Assembly: GCA_905221605.1 (NCBI GenBank)
Contig: CAJNDS010001101.1
Location: 367,501-420,000, forward strand
Direction: 5' to 3'
Source: Symbiodinium natans
Taxonomy: Eukaryota; Sar; Dinophyceae; Suessiales; Symbiodiniaceae
DNA: 52,500 bases
The notes below the pieces were generated by a model that was given only the letters and a program-made list of their open reading frames with translations, was not told the DNA's origin and did not search any database. This document shows, in pieces, positions 27,444 to 37,558 of this stretch. Numbering within the stretch: the stretch's first letter is position 1; every line of letters starts with the position of its first letter. Both the position numbers and the translations under genes were made by a program.

Positions 27444-27690
27444 AATTTTCCTGTAGCATATTTTTTCTTCTCTTTTAGTTTATTATGCCCGCGGGCCCCA
27501 TTGAAATAATAAGTTTACCCGCGGGGAAAAAGTAGTAGATGTAATGAATACCGCGGGCCCGTTAATAATATTGTAATTCGCCCGCGCAATAATAATAATA
27601 GTGTACGAAGCCCGGATATTGGATTAATAAGGTGAATGTACGGTTGTTCCAGAGATTACGAAATTAATAAGGATTTTGTATTCTCTTCAC
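27444..27690. other. AT-rich island with CCCGCGGG clusters
   Basis: Low-GC DNA (AATAATAATAATAG, TTAATAATATTG) punctuated by GC palindromes: CCCGCGGGCCCC, CCCGCGGGG, CCGCGGGCCC and CGCCCGCG. Base use differs sharply from all flanking DNA. It could be a 3' untranslated region or an organellar-derived insert; no gene is visible in it. Confidence 0.6.
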
Positions 27691-27755
27691 CTTCATTATG
27701 ACAAGCATGATACTACCCTTTTCCTGCTTCGACTTGTTTTCTTTTCTCTCTTTTT

Positions 27756-28454
27756 TTGGGGGGGGAGGGGGGGGGAGGGGGGCGTGCCTCAATCAGGGAG
27801 TATTGGGCTCTCGCTGGGCCACCCCGAAAGCGGCCATTTCCCCAAAAAGGGGTAGAGGATTCCGACGCACTTAAGGAGCATTCTGATGTAAGGTCCCAAC
27901 CATCCCAGTCCAAATCTGAAACGCACCTATCCCTCTCCAAAAAAAAGATGTGGGGTACCCCGATACCATGGAATGGAAATGGGTCTGAGCCCGAAATCCT
28001 TAGAAGCTTAGCCGCCTCGCATACTGGTCGTAGCCGTGTGGGATGCAGGGAGATGGCAGCGTCCCCGTTCTTGGGCAGGTCTAGTGTTTATGGGCTCGGG
28101 GGAGGAATGGGGGTGGGGGTGAGAGGGGGAGGGAAGGGGGCGGGGGGGAGTCACAGTCACACCCTCCAAAGCTCTTCAAGTTTCCAGACAGTTCTTGACT
28201 TGAGGGTTAATGGTTGCCCGGCGAACGACTTAAGGGCCTCAGATCCAGAGGACGTACTTACAGCAAGCCAGGGCGGCTCTCTACAGGGGCTTCCGACATC
28301 AGGGGTACCTTCTTGTGATCCTTACTACAAGGGAATCCTACTATTTGGGGTTGAAACTAGGGTCCCCGTATTTCGTAAACCTCGATCTTGTTGGGCTAGG
28401 GTTGTCTTGCCTTCGGTCTTGTGTCGTGGTCTGGGTTTAGGCCTTGGGGTTTAG
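27756..28454 (+). CDS. longest open frame in the window (232 codons)
   Basis: Open from a G-rich tract to TAG at 28452-28454. The start is uncertain because the first codons lie in G homopolymers. Order: STOP-free ASIREYWALAGPPRKRPF, GVEDSDALKEHSDVRSQPSQ, KMWGTPIPWNGNGSEPEIL, RSLAASHTGRSRVGCREM, a glycine-rich linker (GGGMGVGVRGGGKGAGG) coded by G tracts, HTLQSSSSFQTVLDLRVNG, DPEDVLTASQGGSLQGL and RVPVFRKPRSCWARVV. No domain recognised. Length argues for coding, but the interior has possible splice sites and the last codons are TTTAGG-derived (GLGLGV). Confidence 0.45.
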   Translation: MGGEGGGGGRASIREYWALAGPPRKRPFPQKGVEDSDALKEHSDVRSQPSQSKSETHLSLSKKKMWGTPIPWNGNGSEPEILRSLAASHTGRSRVGCREMAASPFLGRSSVYGLGGGMGVGVRGGGKGAGGSHSHTLQSSSSFQTVLDLRVNGCPANDLRASDPEDVLTASQGGSLQGLPTSGVPSCDPYYKGILLFGVETRVPVFRKPRSCWARVVLPSVLCRGLGLGLGV

Positions 28455-28510
28455 GTTTCAAGCCATAGGCCCCATGCAAAGCATAGTGCAGCAATCCGTC
28501 AATGCTAAAC

Positions 28511-28640
28511 CTAAATCTCCCCTAAACCCCAAACCCGGAACCCTAAACACTAAAACTCCCCTAAACCCCAAACCCGGAACCCTAAACACTAAAACTCCCC
28601 TAAACCCCAAACCCGGAACCCTAAACACTAAAACTCCCCT
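28511..28640 (-). repeat. 39-bp tandem repeat, three units
   Basis: Unit contains CCCCTAAACCCCAAACCCGG and AACCCTAAACACTAAAACT; units nearly identical. Confidence 0.9.
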
Positions 28641-29420
28641 AAGCAGATGGCCCTGGCAAGGCTCGGATCTCGACATCCTTGATCTGCACGCCGCAGGAAC
28701 CTGGGGCAGGGAAGGGGAGGCGGGGCGGGGGGGGGGGGGGGGGGTTGGGGGTTTAGGGTTCAGGGTTCAAGGTTCAGGGTTGAGGGTTTAAAGAGGGGGG
28801 GGTGGGGGCTCAACCCTGTGGTTCAGGGGTTAGGGTTTAGGGCAAAGCCAGGGAAGTTTGGCGTTTAAGCGCGTTTAAGTTGCATGCCACTTCGTGATGG
28901 AACTTAGGGTTCAGGCGGGACAGCTTGGCGCTTGGGTTGCGGGCTTCTCTTGAGCTTAAGGCTGTAACGCTGGCTTTGCGGGTGTGGCCCTAAAACTTAA
29001 ACCCTTTATAGGGTTCTTAAGGGAGAGGGGTTCAAGGGGGGTATGTAACCCAAGGTTCCCTAATACTCCGTTCCCCAGGTACCTGCCCCCCTTGAACCCC
29101 CCTTCCTTAAGAACCCTAAATCCTAAACCCTAAACCCTAAACCTTGAACCCTTCAGCGCCAGAGTCACTGGTTGGAAGACCGTGAGCATCTACCACTGAA
29201 GCACTCAACACATTTTCCTGTAAGCTTCCAAACCCCACTATATAACCCCCCCAACCCCGAAATGGTAAAACAAAACAAAAAACTAAAGCCCAAACCCTAA
29301 ACCCTTAAAACTCTAAACCCTGAACCCTGAACCTCAAATGGGAGTCTTGAAGGTTTGACTCCAAGCAGGGAGAGCTTTGCATTGTGGGACTATAAGGGAA
29401 GGCACTGAACCCAGACACCC

Positions 29421-29530
29421 AAAGGCCCCTGAAACCCTAAACCCTAAACCCCAAACCCCTAAACCCTAAACCCTAAACCCTAAACCCTAAACCCTAAACC
29501 CTAAACCCTAAACCAACCCTCAACCCAAAA
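29421..29530 (-). repeat. CCCTAAA array
   Basis: About nine perfect units. Region 28740-29420 holds G tracts, an imperfect inverted repeat (GGGGTTCAAGGGGGG / CCCCCTTGAACCCC, 29028-29102) and degenerate repeats. Confidence 0.9.
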
Positions 29531-29702
29531 TCCTAAACCCTATAAGCCTTATAAGCCCTACTTAACTTGGCCTAGGGCTTAGAGCTTCAGCTGTAGGTAG
29601 GGTTTACAGGGTTTAAGTTTCAGGGTCCCCGAGAAAACTAAGGATCTATGATTGTACGGTGACAGTCAAGAGCCACAGAGTTCACTAATATTCCTTGCAA
29701 TT

Positions 29703-29750
29703 GCCCTAAACCCTAAACCCTAAACCCTAAACCCTAAACCCTAAACGCTA
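29703..29750 (-). repeat. CCCTAAA array
   Basis: Six perfect units. Confidence 0.95.
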
Positions 29751-30133
29751 GGATTCACGAAAAACTTAACTGTTCCAGAACAAACGCAGCTTGGGGCTGC
29801 CCAACAATGTGTCTGGGCCCCCCTAGGACAGCTGCTGAGCTTTAGGGATTAGGGATTAGGGTTTAGGGTTTAGGGTTTCGGGTTTCGGGTTTAGGACCCT
29901 AAGCCCTGAACCCTGAACCCTCACCTGCCCTGTTATCCGGGAAGCTCTTCGGTGTCCAAGGAGGACACAGCATCTCCTGTGACCACAGCAACAGCCTGAC
30001 AACGCTCGTCCTGAGCACTTCGATGTAGGGTTTGGGGTTTTGGGTTCAGGGCTTAAGGTTCAGGCTTTAGGGTTTTAGGGTTTCAGGCTTACTCATCTTC
30101 TTTTTTAGGGTTTAAGGCTTACTCATATTATCA

Positions 30134-30278
30134 GGGTAGCTACATGGTCCCTTAATCTGGGCCCTGATTGGGGAACCCTTAGATTCCCCTTGTATACCCA
30201 AGACAACCAAGGGCCCATACTTCAGCACCCTTCGAAGATAGTAAAGGACCATGTGCAGGGACCATGTAGCCTCCGTTA
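30134..30278. mobile_element. foldback element, family D (copy 5)
   Basis: AGGGTAGCTACATGGTCCCT to AGGGACCATGTAGCCTCCGT. Confidence 0.75.
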
Positions 30279-30846
30279 GATTTAAATACAACATATTAAG
30301 GCTCCCTGTTGTACTTTGTGGCATGTTCTTTAGTTAAGGGGCATTGGGGTGTCTGGGTATGCATTCTGGCCTCAAGCCCTCCTGAACCCCTCACCTGCAT
30401 AGTATAGCAGCCCCTTGGGGGTTTAGGGTTTGGGGTCTAGGGCTGAATAGCATAACAAGCATAACACTTAGTTAGGAATCCAAAAGGGGTTCCTGTGTAA
30501 TTGCAGCTTTCGGCACCTGTAGGAAAAACTCAAAGAAGCTCGAAGTCTCAATCTACAGCCTTAAGCACATCAAGAATGAAAGGGTCTCGGATTGCGAGCA
30601 GAGGGACGGCCACCCTAACGCCCTAAGCCCGGGTCCCTAAAATTCGAAACCCTATCAGGGTGGGCTATTCGGCCCTGCAAGACCACCATTTTTCGGCGCG
30701 TTCAGGGTATAGGGTTTGGGGTTTAGGGTTTAGGGTTTAGAAAGGGTTGTAAGGTCTAGTAGCCCATCCCAGTAAAACACCCTGAAAAAGAACAGCTCCT
30801 TGACCATGCGAACAGCCTCAAGTAGGCCAGTCACCTCGGTTCAACA

Positions 30847-31028
30847 TGGAAGCTCTTTTGACTTAGTAAGCAGGGTCTAGGGTTTAGGGTAAGCAGGGTT
30901 GTCAGGTGGGCTATGGGGGTGGGCTATGGGGGTTCTAAGAGGGTTCGGAGGGAAGACTAAGCAACCCTAAACCCTAAACCCTAAACCCTAAACCCTACAG
31001 ACTTATCGACTCAAAAGAGCTTTCCAAG
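30847..31028. mobile_element. foldback element, family G, with CCCTAAA insert
   Basis: Arms GGAAGCTCTTTTGACTTAGT and CGACTCAAAAGAGCTTTCC. Telomeric units (30964-30998) sit between AAGCA and GACTTA, which are contiguous in the copy ending at 24088. Confidence 0.8.
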
Positions 31029-31081
31029 TACGGGAGTCGACATGCTTAAGTCTAGGTTTGGGTTTTGTCTCAGGTTTTTTT

Positions 31082-31165
31082 TACCCTAAACCCTAAACCC
31101 TAAACCCCAAACCCTAAACCCTAAACCCTAAACCCTAAACCCTAAACTCTAAACTCTAAACTCTA
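31082..31165 (-). repeat. CCCTAAA array with CTCTAAA variants
   Basis: Nine units, then AAACTCTAAACTCTAAACTCT. Confidence 0.95.
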
Positions 31166-31814
31166 AAGTCAGGGCTCCCAGACTCTGTGACATGACCTCG
31201 AAACAGATGCCTGGGGAGGCCTCCCCCAACCTTCCTAACACTCGAGCCTAAACCTTGAACCCTAAACCCTAAACCCTAAACTAAACCCTAAACCCTAAAC
31301 CCCAAACGCTCTGCGGCAATTGGTCTAAATCATGGGCGCTTTGGGGTACCCCCAAACAATGAAACTAAACCGTAAAGCCCCAAAACTGCCCTCAACCCTA
31401 AAATCTTAATCCTGACCCTGAACCCTAAACTCTAAGCCTTGTGACTAATTACGTGTCATCAAGCCTCGGTGTATGTGAGTGCACCCCAAAAGAGGGTCTA
31501 GAGCGGGTCTGGGGTCTCAACCCTAAACCCTAAACCCTAAAACATAAGCCCTAAGCCCTAAGCCCTAAACCCAAAACCCCAAAACCCTAGGATTTAGGTA
31601 ACCTCTTCAAAAGTCCAAGTAGCAGGGCCGGCGCCGCCGGTGTCGATGGTTCGCACACGCACTGCCTGCCTGGGGAGGAGGCCCACCTGCCTTGGCTTCA
31701 GGGAGGAGCAGTCTGTCTTAGGGTTTAGCGTTTAGGGTTTAGGGATTGGGGTTTAGGGGTTAGGGTTTAGGGTAAAGGGTTTAGGGTTTAGGGTTCAGGG
31801 TTCAGGGTTTAGGG

Positions 31815-31966
31815 CAAGGGTAGTTGCATGGGCCCTGATTATGGTGCCTTACCTCCCTTGAAGGGTTCTGATGTATGAGCCCTTCATTGCATAGGGTATA
31901 TGAGTTATATGAGGGGTAGATAAGGGGTACCCCTTTCAAGGTCCCAAACTACCGAACCGTGTAACT
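31815..31966. mobile_element. foldback element, family D (copy 6)
   Basis: AGGGTAGTTGCATGGGCCCT to GTGTAACTACTAAG; interior AGGGTTCTGATGTATGAGCCC. Confidence 0.65.
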
Positions 31967-32430
31967 ACTAAGAGTCGAGTGGTTCACGGGCTTAGGGGTT
32001 AGGAGCTTTAGCCCGGGGGGGTTGTAGGGTTTTGGGGGCTCAGGGCCTTTGGGGAGGGTTTAGGGTTTAGGGTTTAGGGTTTAGGGTTTAGGGTTGGTTT
32101 AGGGTTTAGGGTCTCGGGCAATCTTCAACTGGTTGTAGGGTTGAAGCCCCTAACCCCGAAGCCTTAAAACAGGCCGGTAGCCTCTTTATCTGTTACCCTT
32201 ATACGTTAGTATAGCCCCTAGATACCCCAATAAGAACCCCCTACAAAACAGAAACCCTACTTAAAGAGACCACCAACCAATATAGCCTAAGTCCAATGTA
32301 GGGCTTCGGTGGGCTCCTTCGTGAAGCCAGACCCCACAATGGCAAACTGCCAGTCGCTCCTTCAAGCACACCCGGAGAAGCCCTAAATCCCATGTTTTTC
32401 CAGAAACTGGGGTTTTGCGGCTTAGGGTTT

Positions 32431-32534
32431 AATAGTTCATGGTTGGGATAATGAGAAAAATCTAAATTATATTCCTGATTGGGCTTAAGTACCCTTGAAC
32501 ATGTAAAATGTTACCCAACTATGACAAAGTTTAG
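32431..32534 (+). mobile_element. family F element (copy 4)
   Basis: AGTTCATGGTTGGGATAATG to TTACCCAACTATGACAAAG, TTTAG. Confidence 0.8.
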
Positions 32535-32563
32535 GGCTCCAGAAAACCCAAACCCTAAATCCC

Positions 32564-32566
<3 letters not shown>

Positions 32567-32596
<30 letters not shown>
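32567..32596. repeat. C30 homopolymer
   Basis: Uninterrupted C tract. Confidence 0.95.
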
Positions 32597-32598
<2 letters not shown>

Positions 32599-32718
32599 CA
32601 AAAGATCCAGCTCCAACATGCCGAGATGCGTTGCCAAGAAGTGCGCTTCCATGAAGTGGGGGTCCGACAAAGACGGGACCGCGATCAAACCATCGAGGTC
32701 CTGCCGCCGGCTTGCTTT

Positions 32719-32836
32719 TCAGAGAGCCCAACACTCCGTATAATTAAGGGATATAATCTCAACATTTTAAAAGGAATCCTCGTAAGATGATTTAAGGAAG
32801 ATTCCATAGGTAAGGGATCTAGAAGGCTCCTTGGGT
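32719..32836. mobile_element. foldback element, family C
   Basis: CAGAGAGCCCAACACTCCGT to AGAAGGCTCCTTGGG; eroded right arm. Confidence 0.55.
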
Positions 32837-33114
32837 TGAAGAGGACTTCGGGTTTGTGAGGTGAAGGGTTTGGGGTTTAGGGTTGCACCCAAAACATCAA
32901 GGAACCAAAGCCAGACGAAGGCCGAAGACTGCCATGTAACAGAGCCTCGACCCTCAACCCTCAACCCTCGACCCTAAACCCTCAAACCCTCAAACCCTCA
33001 AACCCTCAAACCCACAGTCCATGTGGCCTACCCCCAAAAACCAGCGCGTGGCGAAGTGGGCAGGACGCTTGCTGTAGTTGCGCGGCTTAGGTTTTTTGGG
33101 GGTGTCTTTAGGGT

Positions 33115-33210
33115 TCTTGTGGGGCTAGTCAGGTGGTTCTGGGGGTTAGAAGAGGGCTCTTAATTATGGGATACTAAGAGAGCACTTACTAAGTCCAAAG
33201 AGCTTCCAAG
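33115..33210. mobile_element. partial family G element
   Basis: GTCAGGTGGTTCTGGGGGTT and CTTACTAAGTCCAAAGAGCTTC; left arm absent. Confidence 0.5.
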
Positions 33211-33534
33211 GCAAACAGCATGGACATAAACATTTGGGCGGCTCCATCCAACCCGCGGGCCCCCAGGTTTAGGGCTTAGGGCGTACAGTAGGGTTGAGGG
33301 TGTAGGGCTGAGGGCTGAGGGTTTAGGGTTTAGGGTTTAGGGTTGAGGGCTCAGGGTTGAGGTTTAGGGTTGAGGGCTGAGGACTTAGGGTTGGGGGTTA
33401 ATGAAGTGTTTCGGGTGAACGAGGGTTCAAGGAGTTGAAGGGTTCCACGGATTCTGCTGAGGCGAGGACCCCAAACGTTGCTGGTTTGTACGGTTTAGGG
33501 TTTAGGGTTTAGGGTTTAGGGTGTTAGGGTTATA

Positions 33535-33629
33535 TCAAGTGTCCCAAGGGCCTACGTACCAAGAAATAACAGTGGTAGTGCTCAAAACTACAGCAAGCTC
33601 GGAACATCCTCATCCCCATACCCCAGAAG
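33535..33629 (+). CDS. exon-like segment
   Basis: After GTTATATCAAG the frame reads VPRAYVPRNNSGSAQNYSKL and GTSSSPYPR, ending AGAAG|GTATACTT, a good 5' site. Serine/asparagine-rich; product unknown. Confidence 0.4.
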
Positions 33630-33659
33630 GTATACTTAAGGGGATCCCAGCAAGAATCA

Positions 33660-33735
33660 TCCTTAGGGTTTAGGGTTTAGGGTTTAGGGTTTAGGGTTTA
33701 GGGTTTAGGGTTTAGGGTTTAGGGTTTAGGGTTAG
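33660..33735 (+). repeat. perfect TTTAGGG array, ten units
   Basis: Followed by GTTAGAG. Confidence 0.95.
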
Positions 33736-34069
33736 AGTTGATGGTAGGGGGGAAGAAGGCTTTCAATCTTCGTCTCCGGGATAGCTGAATCCAGACCCCC
33801 GGGGTGATCCAAAAAGTAGGTGCCCTTCAAGGTTGCGAAGAGTGACTCAATCGTAGTACCATTTTACCCTAAACCGAACCCTACACCCTAAACCCTAAAC
33901 CCTAAACCCTAAACCCTACACCCTCAACCCTAAACCCTAAATTCGGGGGCTCTAGTTTTTGGATCCTCCCAGGGGTCTGGGAAGCTCAGGGTCCTTCATC
34001 GCCAGGCCAGCCGACTGAAGAGCTTTCGAGAGGGCCTCCTGTGGTCTGGTTTAGAGGCTTTCGAAAGTT

Positions 34070-34175
34070 CAGGGTTTAGGGTTTAGGGTTTAGGGTTTAG
34101 GTAGGGTTTGGGGTTTAGGGTTTAGGGTTTAGGGTGTAGGGTGTAGGGTGTAGGGTGTAGGGTTTAGGGTTTGGT
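34070..34175 (+). repeat. TTTAGGG array with a GTGTAGG block
   Basis: Four perfect units, three perfect, then GGGTGTAGGGTGTAGGG x4. Confidence 0.95.
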
Positions 34176-34319
34176 TTCAGGGTCTAGACTTGAGGGTTTA
34201 AGGAAAAAAGGCTCCTTTCAGTTGGTCTTTGGGTTACGTTGCTCTAGTGACGACTGCAAATACGGTCTTTGCTGCGCATGCTTTTTGACGGGTCCTTCCT
34301 TCCAATTGTTTTGCCTGAA

Positions 34320-34436
34320 GCCTCTCATGTAGCTCCTTTTTGGGCTAGTTATAAGGCATTCTAGCATACCTGTCTAGACAGGTACTATAGGAGCCTTTAG
34401 GTAGCCAAGTTTAGGAGCCTTTAGGTAGCCAAGTTT
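34320..34436. mobile_element. family E element (copy 3) with duplicated 3' tip
   Basis: GTAGCTCCTTTTTGGGCTAG to ATAGGAGCCTTTAGGTAG. The 24-bp segment TAGGAGCCTTTAGGTAGCC(AAGTT) occurs twice in tandem (34388-34436). Confidence 0.7.
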
Positions 34437-34861
34437 GTTCCATCTCGCCCCCCCCCTGGTTCATTGACCCCAGAGCACCCAAACAGTCAGTAAACGCAGC
34501 CTGAAAGCTTAACAAAACACAGGTGGAGTGTGCAAGGCGGATAAGCTAAAGGCTTAGCAGGAAGACCCCTGACCTTTAAACCCTAAACCCTAAACCCTAA
34601 ACCCTAAACCGTGCAGCCCGATTAGCCAGTACTGAACCCCGAACCCTAAGTGACCCGTCCCAATTGACACCGGACCCGAGTGTCCCACATGCTCCAAGTG
34701 ACCCTAAACCCTAAACCCTAAACCCTCAACCCTAAACCCTAAACCTCCCAAGTGTCTTAAATGAGTGCCAACTGACCTCAACGACCCAGGTGTCACGAGA
34801 GACCCAAAGTGGGTTTAGCGTTTAGCGTTTAGGGTTTAGGGTTCCACGCGTCCCAAATGTC

Positions 34862-35163
34862 TCATGTGTCCCAAGCGCTCCAAGTATCTTCAGCATTTGA
34901 GTCTTCACGCTGCACAGAACAGAAGCTGATCGACTGCACGCGGACAATCACTGCAACCGACATACACAACTGCAGCTCCCAAGAAAACAAACACCATCAT
35001 GGAGCGGTTGCCGGAACCACCTTATTGCTTTGTCACATTTTTTTAAGGGCCTTACCTCCATGTCTTGCCATGGGGCGGGTAGGTCTGCGAACAAGTGCGC
35101 GCTCACAAAGTGCGCTTCTCCGTTTGGCACACAACGCCGTAAACCCTCAACCCTAGCCCGCAT
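34862..35163 (-). CDS. two-exon gene with canonical intron
   Basis: Exon 35163-35056 from ATG reads MRARVEGLRRCVPNGEAHF and VSAHLFADLPAPWQDME, ending GGAG|GTAAGGCC, an ideal 5' site. The intron (35055-34974 region) ends TTTGTTTTCTTGGGAGCTGCAG. Exon 34969-34862 reads LCMSVAVIVRVQSISFCSVQ and REDSNAEDTWSAWDT, then TGA at 34864-34862. Phase 0 on both sides. An upstream exon is likely at 35347-35250 (starts after TTTTTAG; SLAGSAMPEMQGRSLENCPG). The codons for RARVEGLR include CTAGGGTTGAGGGTTTACGG, a telomere-like motif inside coding sequence. No family recognised. Confidence 0.5.
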
Positions 35164-35361
35164 CTTGCCCTTAATGGGAGACCAGGCTCGACAGCTAGGG
35201 CTTAAGGCTTTCGGGGTGTGGGGTTGAGGGTTTAGGGTTTGTAGAGTTTTTGGGGGAATCATGACTCCTGCATGAGCTCTGTAGCCGGCCGGGACAGTTT
35301 TCCAAGCTTCGTCCTTGCATTTCGGGCATGGCTGAACCGGCTAAACTCTAAAAACTAAACC

Positions 35362-35505
35362 CTACTTGAAGGTTCATGGTACTTACTAGCCAATTATAAC
35401 TGGGCTTATAACCCTACTTATAATTGGGATAACCCCTATAAGGCCCTTTAGGGGTATTTTAAGTAGGGTTATAATTGGTTAGTAAGTACCATGAACCTTC
35501 AAGTA
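35362..35505. mobile_element. foldback element, family B (copy 6), well preserved
   Basis: CTACTTGAAGGTTCATGGTA to TACCATGAACCTTCAAGTA; interior arms AATTATAACTG and ATAATTGG. Confidence 0.85.
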
Positions 35506-36069
35506 AACCCTAGACAAACGTTTGCAATCATCAACAAATCTGAAACCTAAAGCCCTATAGCCTAGCACGTGGTCAATTCTCTTATGAGCCGTGGTCCCTT
35601 TTGGGGTACCCCACAACAGGGATACCCCAAACGGACCGAAGTTCGCAGAACTGACCCCAAACCCGAAACCCAAAACTAAAAACACTACCAGTTTAGTTTG
35701 TTACAATTTCCGTCCTGAGGGTTCGTACCCAAAGGGGCCAATAATTGATTTGCCAGGGATTTTAGGGCAATGGACTGGAGGTCGGTCAGAACCTTAAAGC
35801 CCGAAGCCGAGCAGGCCGCCAAAAACGATGGCACGCGAAGACCCAGGGTTGAGGATCTAGCGTTTGGGGTTAGGGCAGGGTTTAGGGTTTAGGGTGCGCA
35901 TAAGGCCCAGAAAACGCGGAGGACACTTGCGAGGATCGCGGACTCACGATCCCCGGAATCGCGATCCCTGTGCTGACTCTTGTCAAGCGAAAGCAAGTCG
36001 ACACCTGGGTCTCCACAAGCCACAGGATGAGCAACATGAACTCCAAGCATCTCCACTGTCACAACACCC

Positions 36070-36123
36070 CTAAACCCTAAACCCTAAGCCCTAAGCCCTA
36101 AACCCTAAACCCTAAACCCTTTC
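36070..36123 (-). repeat. CCCTAAA array
   Basis: Seven units, two CCCTAAG. Confidence 0.9.
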
Positions 36124-36265
36124 GGGTCGACGGTTGGGGCGCTTGCAAGGTTCCACAATGGCGGCAACACACACCAAGGTGCACAACATGTTGCACAGCA
36201 GTAGGACCAACCTGCTAGGGGTTCGGTAGATCGCGTGAGCTCAGTGTTGAGATGTTTCTCCCCAG

Positions 36266-36862
36266 ACTTGGTCGGAGAACTTTGAAGACATGTGAAGTCA
36301 TCACGCCGCGATATGGGCCCGAACTCGAAACACAGTCTCTTCTTCTAAGGGCGAGGTGAGTCCAACTGCCTGGTGGCCTGTTGCAATGCAATCAAGTGGC
36401 AAGATTGCGTGCACTCAGTGCTGAGATATTTCTCCTCAGATGTCGTCGGAGAACTTTGAAGACATGTGAAGTCATCACGTCACGATACAGGCCCGAACGT
36501 GAGAGCCATGAGACGCAATCTCTTTTCAGGGCGAAGTGTGTCCAACTGCCTGGCAGCATGTTGCAATCCGATCAAGTGCTTAATTCGCGTGAACTCAGTG
36601 CTGAGATATTTCTCCCCAGATGTCGTCGGAGAACTTTGAAGACATGTGAAGTCATCATGTCACGATGTAGGCCCGAACAGAGAGCCTCCAACACACAATC
36701 TCTGCCAAGGGCGAGGCAAGTCCAAGCGGGGATCAGACTCAACTCGTCTCTCTTCACTGAATCGTGATCAGAGAACTTTGAAGGATATCCCAGAGTCATC
36801 ATGGAATTCCCTCCAAGGGAAGCAGGGCCACTATACTCCCCAAACAGCAAGACATGCCGCAG
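36266..36862 (+). CDS. gene segment with tandemly repeated exons
   Basis: A unit of about 174-180 bp repeats three times plus a diverged fourth. Each holds an acceptor (TTTCTCCCCAG or TTTCTCCTCAG), an exon of 90-96 bp and a 5' site: exons 36266-36355 (GAG|GTGAGT), 36440-36535 (GAA|GTGTGT), 36620-36715 (GAG|GCAAGT) and about 36774-36862 (CAG|GTGAAC). Introns are 84 bp, 84 bp and about 58 bp. All exons read in one frame with phase 2 junctions. The repeated peptide is CRRRTLKTCEVITSRYRPE with a TQSL(L/F/P)RA end; the fourth keeps RTLK. Unit 1 cannot be read through, because its 5' site contains TGA; units 2 and 3 could be. Basic and cysteine-containing; no family recognised. Confidence 0.5.
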
Positions 36863-37055
36863 GTGAACCGCAGTCGGCAAGACTCAGCCCTGCCAGGACA
36901 ACATCAATCAGACCGGCCGAGGGTTTAAGGGTTTACGGTTTAGGGTTTAGGGTTGAGGGTTTAGGGTTCCGTCCAAGCCTTGCGCCAGTCTACGCATCTC
37001 TTGCCTCCCCCTCGTGGGTCCATGTACCAAACTAGGGTTTACATGGTCTCTTCCC

Positions 37056-37190
37056 AGACCCAAGAGTAACCTAAGAATGGAGAAGGGTACCCTTTGGTAC
37101 CCTTTTTGGTCTACAGGGGCTTGATTTTCAAGGGAACCTAAACCCCCTAGAAAAAGGGGGCGAAGGGCCTTACTGTGAGTTCTTTCTTGC
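37056..37190 (+). mobile_element. family H element (copy 3)
   Basis: AAGAGTAACCTAAGAATGGA, GGGTACCCTTTTTGGTCTA, GGGAACCTAAACC, AAAAAGGGGGCGAAGGG. Confidence 0.6.
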
Positions 37191-37448
37191 TTCTCTCTCT
37201 AAACCGATGGTCCCTTTTTGAGGCGCTCTTAGAAGGCGGGTCCTCACCTTGAGGACACCTTTTTCTCCAGATTCTTCAACCGTGAGGCGCTGGTACATAC
37301 GAATTGGGGTTTAGGGTTTCTTACTTCTCCAATAACCAAGGGAAGAAAAGGTTATTTTTTCATATTCCTACTAAGCAAGGAAACCCAAAAAGTTTAAAGT
37401 TCAACTAAAGGCGAAGTTAGGTTTAGAGTATACACTTGCCACAAAAAG

Positions 37449-37558
37449 CCCTAAGGGTCCATGTACCTATATAGTACCTACTTGGGCCCTAAAGCTACGA
37501 TATAGGAACCCCTTTAGGGCCCAAGTATATACTATATAGGTACATGGACCCTTTGGGA
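37449..37558. mobile_element. foldback element, family A (copy 5)
   Basis: CCCTAAGGGTCCATGTACCT to AGGTACATGGACCCTTTGGG. Confidence 0.85.

Noticed and set aside
28458-28791. Frames of 72 and 115 codons with PKPGTLNTKTPLN-type repeats
   Set aside because: Translation of the 39-bp tandem repeat derived from CCCTAAA units.
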